A stretch of DNA of 10,786 nt from an uncultured Pirellula sp. (GTDB lineage Bacteria; Planctomycetota; Planctomycetia; Pirellulales; Pirellulaceae), in assembly GCA_903837255.1 (NCBI GenBank), contig CAILTZ010000201.1, positions 1 to 10,786 of the forward strand, given 5' to 3'. Position numbers and translations under genes: made by a program. Shown in pieces: positions 5,724-10,786 of the stretch. The notes beneath the pieces were generated by a model. The model was given only the letters and a program-made list of their open reading frames with translations, had not been told where the DNA came from and did not search any database. Each line of letters opens with the position of its first letter. Within the stretch, counting starts at the first letter, position 1.

Positions 5724-6479
5724 ATGCGATTCTCACAGCGTGTTGTCGTGGTCACCGGCGGAGCCAAAGGGATCGGCGAGGGCTGCTCAAGAGTCTTTGC
5801 CAAAGAAGGAGGCCTAGTGGCTATCCTCGATCGAGACATTCAAGCCGCAGAGCAAACCGCTCAGTGCCTCGGTGAAAACCACGTAGCACTCCCTTGCGAT
5901 GTCTCCGACGAAAAGCAAATCGCTTCGAGCATCGCGGCGGTCATCGACCGGTTCGGGCGAATCGATTGCCTGATCAACAACGCAGGAATCCATCCTCCCG
6001 ATACGCCGATTGACAAGATGACTCCCGAGGAGGCGCTTGGGGTACTCCGCGTGAATTTCCTGAGCACCTATGCGATGTGTTATTACGCACTTGAGCATCT
6101 GAAAAAAACCAAAGGTACGATCATCAACGTCAGTTCGATGACCGCGGTGCTCGGCCAGCGCAACTCGACGGCTTATGCGGCCAGCAAAGGCGCCCAGCTA
6201 TCATTTACCAAATCGCTAGCCCTTGAATGCGCCGACTACGGCATCCGAGTCAATGCAATTCTACCGAGCAATGTCGACACACCTCTGATGCACAAGTGGG
6301 CATCGAGCTTGGCCGATCCCCAAGCTGCGTTGCAGCGTATTGCCGCCTTGCAACCCATTGGCCGAATGGCGGACGTCGAAGAAATGGGACGCGTCTGTTT
6401 GTTCCTTGCCACCGAAGATAGCAGTTTCATCACTGGCCAAGGCCTCCATGTCGACGGCGGTGCTAGCTTGGACTACTAG
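5724..6479 (+). CDS. short-chain dehydrogenase/reductase (HSD17B14-like)
   Basis: This 251-residue classical SDR is complete. The nucleotide-binding motif TGGAKGIG (11-18) and D36 at the end of the second strand indicate a preference for NAD(H). NNAG is at 85-88. The catalytic set is N111, S138, Y151 and K155 (YAASK), with the normal 13- and 4-residue spacings. NNAGIHPPDTP, TPLMHKWA, QPIGRM and the C-terminal GGASLDY resemble human HSD17B14, an NAD-dependent enzyme reported to oxidise L-fucose as well as steroids; the resemblance is from memory and does not prove substrate. It is cytoplasmic and lies 18 bases before the GMC oxidoreductase gene, so the two are probably cotranscribed and may act on related alcohols or sugars. 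Confidence 0.9.
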   Translation: MRFSQRVVVVTGGAKGIGEGCSRVFAKEGGLVAILDRDIQAAEQTAQCLGENHVALPCDVSDEKQIASSIAAVIDRFGRIDCLINNAGIHPPDTPIDKMTPEEALGVLRVNFLSTYAMCYYALEHLKKTKGTIINVSSMTAVLGQRNSTAYAASKGAQLSFTKSLALECADYGIRVNAILPSNVDTPLMHKWASSLADPQAALQRIAALQPIGRMADVEEMGRVCLFLATEDSSFITGQGLHVDGGASLDY

Positions 6480-6497
6480 GTCCTAGCCATCCAACTT

Positions 6498-8084
6498 ATG
6501 CGCATCGTTACGCCAAGCCGCTCGGAAAAAATCTACGATTACTTGATCGTCGGTTCGGGCCCGGCTGGCTTGACGCTTGCTCAAGCATTGCAGCCAGCAG
6601 GCCGAGTCTTGGTCATCGAGGCCGGCACTCCTCACCGCGGCCCTCTCTCGATGACTCCAGCTTACTATCCGCGCAGTTTCGGCTCCCGCATCGATTGGGA
6701 CTACCAAACCGCGCCGCAACCGGAACTTGCCAACCGAAAGATCGCTTGGCCCTCGGGCAAAACCCTCGGCGGCTCGTCGGCGATCAACGCCATGATCCGC
6801 ATCGAGCCTGCCGACCATTGTTTGCAGGAACTTCAAACCACCTGTGGGTCCGATTGGTCGATCGAATCGAGCCGAAGTTTCTTTCAAGAACTGCGTAGGA
6901 TCTGGCAAGGCTCAGCGCCTGAGCTTCACCCGAACACCTCGGCGTTGCTTGAGATTGCCATCGCCAACTCCGTCGGCTCAAGAAATGCAATCTGGAGACC
7001 TAGCCACACCATTTCACCCTATCTTCGGATGCAGGCGCATGGCCGCCGAAGGATTGTCGATCAACTACCATCGAGCCGCAACCAAAATGCAACCTCGCAA
7101 AACAGCTTCGATGTACTCACAAGTGCGACGGTCAAAAGACTCTTGCTAGAATCCGATCGAGTTGCCGGCCTGCTGGCCGATGTCGAGGGTGAAGAGTTTC
7201 AGCTGCGAGCCAACAAACAAGTGATCCTCTGCTGTGGTGCGATCGAGACCCCGAGGCTTCTATTCCAAAGCGGCTTCGGGCCCAAGGAGCCCCTGGCCCG
7301 GGCCGGACTCTCTTGCACCCACCCGAGCGAACGAATCGGTTCGGGGCTTCAAGACCATTTGGTCTATCCGCTAGTATTCAGTCTTCGCGACGGCCAATCC
7401 TTTTCATTCCCCTTTGCAAATCAGGATCGCTTGCGTTACTTACAAGGTGGGCTTGGTCCCAAGTCCTCGAACCTTGCCGAGCTCGGAGCGTTTATCGATC
7501 CTGACGGCAACCCACGGAACTCATTTCAGTGGCACATCACTCCGACGCATTATTTGGCTTATCCGAGGATTCCCGTCCCCCATCCTTGCATCAGCATCGG
7601 TATCACGCAGAGCAAACCCCAAAGCACTGGAACAATCCTTCCCGAACGAATAGATCCGATGGGACTTACCCGCAGTTGCGATTCAGGTCGCGTTGCATTG
7701 CGTATCGATCCTCGATACCTGTCGGAATCTGATGACTGGGAAGCTTTTAAGCGAGCGATCGATTGGTCTCGCGAGTTCTTTCATCGGCCTCCTTGGCAAG
7801 TTCTACTCGACGAGGAGCTAGCACCAGGGCTTAAGAGATCCTCGGACGAGTCCCTACGAAACCATTTCGAACGTTTCGCAACGACTCTTTACCACTACAG
7901 CGGAAGTTGTGCGATGGGGATGGATCCAAGTGCACCGGTGGATCCAAGATTCACTCTTCGAGGCATCGATGGCCTGCGCATCTGCGACGCTTCGGTATTC
8001 CCAAGCATCCTTGGGTGCAATCCTCAAACAACGATCATGATGCTAGCGATGCGGCTTGGGAACTGGTTGATCGAGGAGTCGTAA
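6498..8084 (+). CDS. GMC-family FAD-dependent oxidoreductase (choline-dehydrogenase-like)
   Basis: The 528-residue protein has the glucose-methanol-choline oxidoreductase architecture. YLIVGSGPAGL (15-25) and VIEAG (39-43) bind the ADP part of FAD. GKTLGGSSAINAMI (87-100) is GMC signature 1 and GAIETPRLLFQSG (247-259) is signature 2. The C-terminal catalytic region has HYSGSCAMG with the likely proton-accepting H466, and GCNPQTTIMMLA with N508 as its partner. Members oxidise primary or secondary alcohols, including choline and sugars; nothing here fixes the substrate. No export signal is visible. It follows the SDR gene by 18 bases without a clear ribosome-binding site, and its stop is 12 bases from the convergent gamma-glutamyltransferase. 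Confidence 0.9.
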   Translation: MRIVTPSRSEKIYDYLIVGSGPAGLTLAQALQPAGRVLVIEAGTPHRGPLSMTPAYYPRSFGSRIDWDYQTAPQPELANRKIAWPSGKTLGGSSAINAMIRIEPADHCLQELQTTCGSDWSIESSRSFFQELRRIWQGSAPELHPNTSALLEIAIANSVGSRNAIWRPSHTISPYLRMQAHGRRRIVDQLPSSRNQNATSQNSFDVLTSATVKRLLLESDRVAGLLADVEGEEFQLRANKQVILCCGAIETPRLLFQSGFGPKEPLARAGLSCTHPSERIGSGLQDHLVYPLVFSLRDGQSFSFPFANQDRLRYLQGGLGPKSSNLAELGAFIDPDGNPRNSFQWHITPTHYLAYPRIPVPHPCISIGITQSKPQSTGTILPERIDPMGLTRSCDSGRVALRIDPRYLSESDDWEAFKRAIDWSREFFHRPPWQVLLDEELAPGLKRSSDESLRNHFERFATTLYHYSGSCAMGMDPSAPVDPRFTLRGIDGLRICDASVFPSILGCNPQTTIMMLAMRLGNWLIEES

Positions 8085-8096
8085 CGGAAGCCGAGC

Positions 8097-9848
8097 CTAG
8101 GACTCCGAGGCGCCTTGGGCTCGCGGATCGTGGGCTGCTGCGAGCCGGTTGCCTTGCCGATGGATCGCCTGGGAGATCGCCAGAGCCCCAGATGCCTTGA
8201 GAGGATGCCCCATCGCAGAGAGTCGCTGCCGAGTCTCGGGAGTGATAGCCCAAGGGCTATCGATTCCGGTTTGGTCTTCGAACAGGAGTTGATCAGGCCG
8301 CCATTGATGGTGCACACGTGGTGCGGCCAGAGCCTCGGCCACCGAGCATCCACCATCGAGAACTCGCAGGAGGACTTGGAGCGTCGCATTGATGATCCGT
8401 GGTCCACCCGCAGCGCCGGCTGTGAGAACCGGCTGGCCCGTGGAATCCAGAACAATGGTCGGACTCATGCTCGACAATGGGCGTTTGCCAGGAGCAACAG
8501 CGTTGGACTCAGAGCCCACCAAACCGAATGCGTTGGGTGTTCCTGGTGCGATGCTGAAATCATCCATTTGGTTGTTGAGCATCACGCCGGTTCCTGGAAC
8601 GGTGACTTTACACCCCCAGGAGGTGTTGACCGTACAAGTCATCGCTACCCAGTTCCCCTCTTCATCGGCGGCTGTCAGGTGGGTGGTGTGCTTGCGATCT
8701 TCTCCCGGCGATGGTTCGCTGGAGAGTATTTCTCGCTCGAGCACACCATTTGGCCAACCGTGCTCGATTCCGTCAGTTGACCTGGAATCAAGGAAATCAG
8801 CCATCCGATCCACGGAGTACTCGGGGGCCAAGAGCCCCTGAGGTACATCGACGAAATCGCTGTCGCCGAGCCAATGCGCTCGGTCGGCAAAAGCTCGCTT
8901 CATGGCTTCGCATAGCAGATGGTAGTAAGCATCTGGGCGCGAACGCATCCAGGCACCGACAGGGTAGGGTTCGAGCATCATGAGCATCTGCGCGATGTGC
9001 ATCCCACCGGAGCTTGGAGGTGGAAATCCGATCACCTCGTAATTTCGGTACTTGGTTCGGATCGCAGCGCGCTCTTTGGGTTGATAGGCTAGAAAGTCTT
9101 GGCGGGTCAAAACCCCACCGATGGATTCGAGATAATCCGCGCAAGCCTTGGCGAAAGGGCCTTCGTAGAACCACTCGGCACCATGATCGGCGATGTTTTG
9201 AAGGGTGCTTGCTAGATCTTTTTGAACCCAGGGCTCACCTTCACGGATCGGGGTGCCATCGGCATGGAAATAGATCGCTTTGGATGCGGGGTACTTTCGC
9301 AGCTGGTCGGCCTCGGCAGCGATGGTCCGGCCGATCGACTTCGAGGCCGGCGCGCCGTCGAAGGCCGCCTTGTGGGCATCCTCAAAGAGCTCTCTCCAGG
9401 GGAGTCTGCCGGCCTGGGTGTGCATGTGCTTGATGGCCGCGATTTGACTCGGAACGGCGCATGCCAAGGGACCATCTTGGCTCAGCTTTGGATCGGCTTT
9501 GCCATCGCGAAGAAACATCCCTTCGTGGGCAGCTTGGCCAGCCGTCTCCCTGCCATCGATCGCCAGAATTTGGCCGTTGGAGCGGCGGATCAGGACCAAG
9601 CAGCCGCCGCCGATTCCCGAGTTATGGCCGTCGACTACCCCTAGGACAAGTGAGGCAGAGATGGCCGCGTCGATCGCATTGCCCCCGCTTTGAAGAATTC
9701 GCATCGCGCTTCGGGTAGCCAGGGGATGAACCGTGGCGGCCCCGCGGTTGACCGTTAATCGATCCCAGCCATGCGATCTGCCGAGCAGACTGCCCAAGAA
9801 TGCTCCGCCTGTTGCGGTAGTTTTAAGAAAAGCTCTACGTGTAGTCAT
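8097..9848 (-). CDS. ggt: gamma-glutamyltransferase, Tat-exported
   Basis: The 583-residue precursor transfers or hydrolyses gamma-glutamyl groups, for example from glutathione. TTRRAFLKTT (2-11) followed by a small-residue hydrophobic stretch is a twin-arginine signal, so it should be exported folded. It would self-cleave before T388 in KHTTHLTAADEEG, the catalytic threonine that starts the small subunit. Substrate-site motifs are all present: DGRETAG for the carboxylate-binding arginine, NNQMDDFS, PLSSMSPTI, and the oxyanion-hole GG in AAGGPRII. Length and order match the family. It is transcribed toward the GMC gene and away from the CitG-like gene, so it appears to be a single-gene unit. 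Peptidase or cephalosporin-acylase-like activity in the same family is possible, but the motifs fit the transferase well. Confidence 0.93.
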   Translation of the reverse strand: MTTRRAFLKTTATGGAFLGSLLGRSHGWDRLTVNRGAATVHPLATRSAMRILQSGGNAIDAAISASLVLGVVDGHNSGIGGGCLVLIRRSNGQILAIDGRETAGQAAHEGMFLRDGKADPKLSQDGPLACAVPSQIAAIKHMHTQAGRLPWRELFEDAHKAAFDGAPASKSIGRTIAAEADQLRKYPASKAIYFHADGTPIREGEPWVQKDLASTLQNIADHGAEWFYEGPFAKACADYLESIGGVLTRQDFLAYQPKERAAIRTKYRNYEVIGFPPPSSGGMHIAQMLMMLEPYPVGAWMRSRPDAYYHLLCEAMKRAFADRAHWLGDSDFVDVPQGLLAPEYSVDRMADFLDSRSTDGIEHGWPNGVLEREILSSEPSPGEDRKHTTHLTAADEEGNWVAMTCTVNTSWGCKVTVPGTGVMLNNQMDDFSIAPGTPNAFGLVGSESNAVAPGKRPLSSMSPTIVLDSTGQPVLTAGAAGGPRIINATLQVLLRVLDGGCSVAEALAAPRVHHQWRPDQLLFEDQTGIDSPWAITPETRQRLSAMGHPLKASGALAISQAIHRQGNRLAAAHDPRAQGASES

Positions 9849-9969
9849 CCGGAGTTGCCTGCTGTCGCCAAGTTTGCTGGGATACTTATAATCCTACATC
9901 GCTTAGAATCATCGCGTGTTATCTTAATCGAAGTCCACGAAGAACCCAACCAAGCCAAGCTCACAACCT
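9849..9969. promoter_or_regulatory. divergent promoter region between ggt and the CitG-like gene
   Basis: This 121-base gap separates two divergent genes. A perfect TATAAT lies at 9887-9892 on the plus strand, about 78 bases before the ATG at 9970, but no good -35 box sits 16-18 bases upstream. The overlapping reverse reading TATAAG (9890-9885) could serve ggt. Nothing else stands out. Confidence 0.35.
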
Positions 9970-10786
9970 ATGGAAACAATGACCCTTGGCCAGCGTGTTT
10001 CCAGATCGATTTTTTTGGAGGCTTCGTCGATCAAGGCCGGGAATGTCCACCCCGGTGCATCGTTTTCCGACATGCGGTTTGCGGACTTTGAAGTCGCCTC
10101 GATTGCGATCGGTCGAGCGTTCGGGGAATCGCTAGAGACGGGTTCTTTGGGTGGGATTGTTCTGGCAGGTGTGCGGGCGATGGTCCAGGCCGTATCGGTC
10201 AACACAAGCCTCGGGACGATTCTGCTTTTGGCTCCCATGGTGCTATGCCCACCGTCGAGCTTTCCAACCCGATTCTCTGAAGGGGTATCGAAAGATAATG
10301 ATTGGAATCCCGACGCCTTTGAGCTAGCCGTTTCCGCCGTTGTCAGAGCATCTACTGCGGAGGATAGCGAGCGGATCTATGAAGCGATTCGGGTGGCAAA
10401 TCCAGGTGGATTGGGCAGAGTCGAGTCGCAGGACATCCGAGCATCAGCACCGGCACCGATTTGCATCCTAGAGGCCATGCAGATCGCCTCAAGCTGGGAC
10501 GATGTGGCTTTGCAGTATGCCAACGGATATACGCAGGTCATCGAGTGGACCGTCCGGTTATTGGAACTTGTAAAGACCCACCCAAGGCTCATCGATGCGG
10601 TTCGTTATCTGCAAATCGAGATCCTCGCTTCGCGACCCGACAGCCTGATTGTGCGGAAACATGGAAAGAAAATGGGAAGCTTAGTGCAATCTCAAGCGTC
10701 AGCGGTTTTAGCAAGTGTTCCGTTTGGCAGCCCGAGTTTTGAACAAGCATGGGATCGGTTTGATGCATTTCTGCGTGAGGATGGCA
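9970..10786 (+). CDS. CitG-like triphosphoribosyl-dephospho-CoA synthase homologue (partial)
   Basis: An open frame of 272 codons runs off the right edge. The N-terminal EASSIKAGNVHPGASF, followed by DMRFADFEVASIAIG, is the signature of the CitG/MdcB family, which makes the prosthetic-group precursor 2'-(5''-triphosphoribosyl)-3'-dephospho-CoA from ATP and dephospho-CoA. GGIVLAGVRAMVQAV and NTSLGTILLLAPM also fit. The proline usual in the KPGN motif is alanine here (KAGN). The family is roughly 280-310 residues, so only about the last 10-40 are missing, including the region where I expect an NPG-type motif. A frame stop at 9925-9927 limits the start to the ATG at 9970 or at 9979; GGAA before 9979 makes the second possible. 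No citrate or malonate lyase gene is in view, so the true product may differ from the name. Confidence 0.8.
   Translation, partial: METMTLGQRVSRSIFLEASSIKAGNVHPGASFSDMRFADFEVASIAIGRAFGESLETGSLGGIVLAGVRAMVQAVSVNTSLGTILLLAPMVLCPPSSFPTRFSEGVSKDNDWNPDAFELAVSAVVRASTAEDSERIYEAIRVANPGGLGRVESQDIRASAPAPICILEAMQIASSWDDVALQYANGYTQVIEWTVRLLELVKTHPRLIDAVRYLQIEILASRPDSLIVRKHGKKMGSLVQSQASAVLASVPFGSPSFEQAWDRFDAFLREDG

Noticed and set aside
8093..8122. Hairpin between the convergent GMC and ggt genes
   Set aside because: GAGCC and GGCTC pair with a few wobble pairs inside, but there is no T run in either direction and the structure lies largely within the ggt coding end.
9771..10091. 106-codon plus-strand open frame
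   Set aside because: It runs antisense to the start of ggt and then overlaps the CitG-like gene in another frame, with no recognisable motif.

Overview
The window looks like a chromosomal segment of a planctomycete, probably of the Pirellulaceae. The support is indirect: a stand-alone RNA polymerase alpha C-terminal-domain protein, a secreted peptidase-MA-like/leucine-rich-repeat protein, a Tat-exported gamma-glutamyltransferase, a GAF-type N-terminal fragment of a kind I associate with planctomycete efflux adaptors, weak or absent Shine-Dalgarno sequences at most starts, and a repeat-rich long intergenic region. No rRNA, tRNA, CRISPR array or intact transposase gene was seen. All family assignments come from reading motifs; no database search was run.

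Layout. 1-576 (minus) is the 5' part of a GAF-like gene that runs off the left edge, with a good sigma70-type promoter at 682-709. 577-1736 is about 1.1 kb without a convincing gene. It holds two copies of a composite repeat (1061-1201 and 1377-1465), an oppositely oriented relative between them made of TTGAC nonamers (1301-1370), and several short palindromes centred on a single A. 1737-3864 (plus) is a tight pair: an 87-residue alpha-CTD protein and a secreted zinc-peptidase-like protein with C-terminal leucine-rich repeats. 3889-5627 (minus) is a second tight pair: a bestrophin-family channel followed 14 bases later by a beta-carbonic anhydrase. 5724-8084 (plus) is a third pair: a short-chain dehydrogenase and a GMC-family FAD oxidoreductase. 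8097-9848 (minus) is gamma-glutamyltransferase, convergent with the GMC gene. 9970 to the right edge (plus) is a nearly complete CitG-like triphosphoribosyl-dephospho-CoA synthase homologue.

How the genes may work together. The clearest functional unit is bestrophin plus carbonic anhydrase: interconversion of CO2 and bicarbonate next to an anion channel suggests bicarbonate or pH handling at the membrane. The SDR and GMC genes probably oxidise alcohol or sugar substrates in one pathway, but the substrate cannot be read from sequence. The remaining genes look like independent housekeeping or accessory functions. The features most worth following up are the composite intergenic repeat, the bestrophin/carbonic anhydrase operon and the stand-alone alpha-CTD protein.
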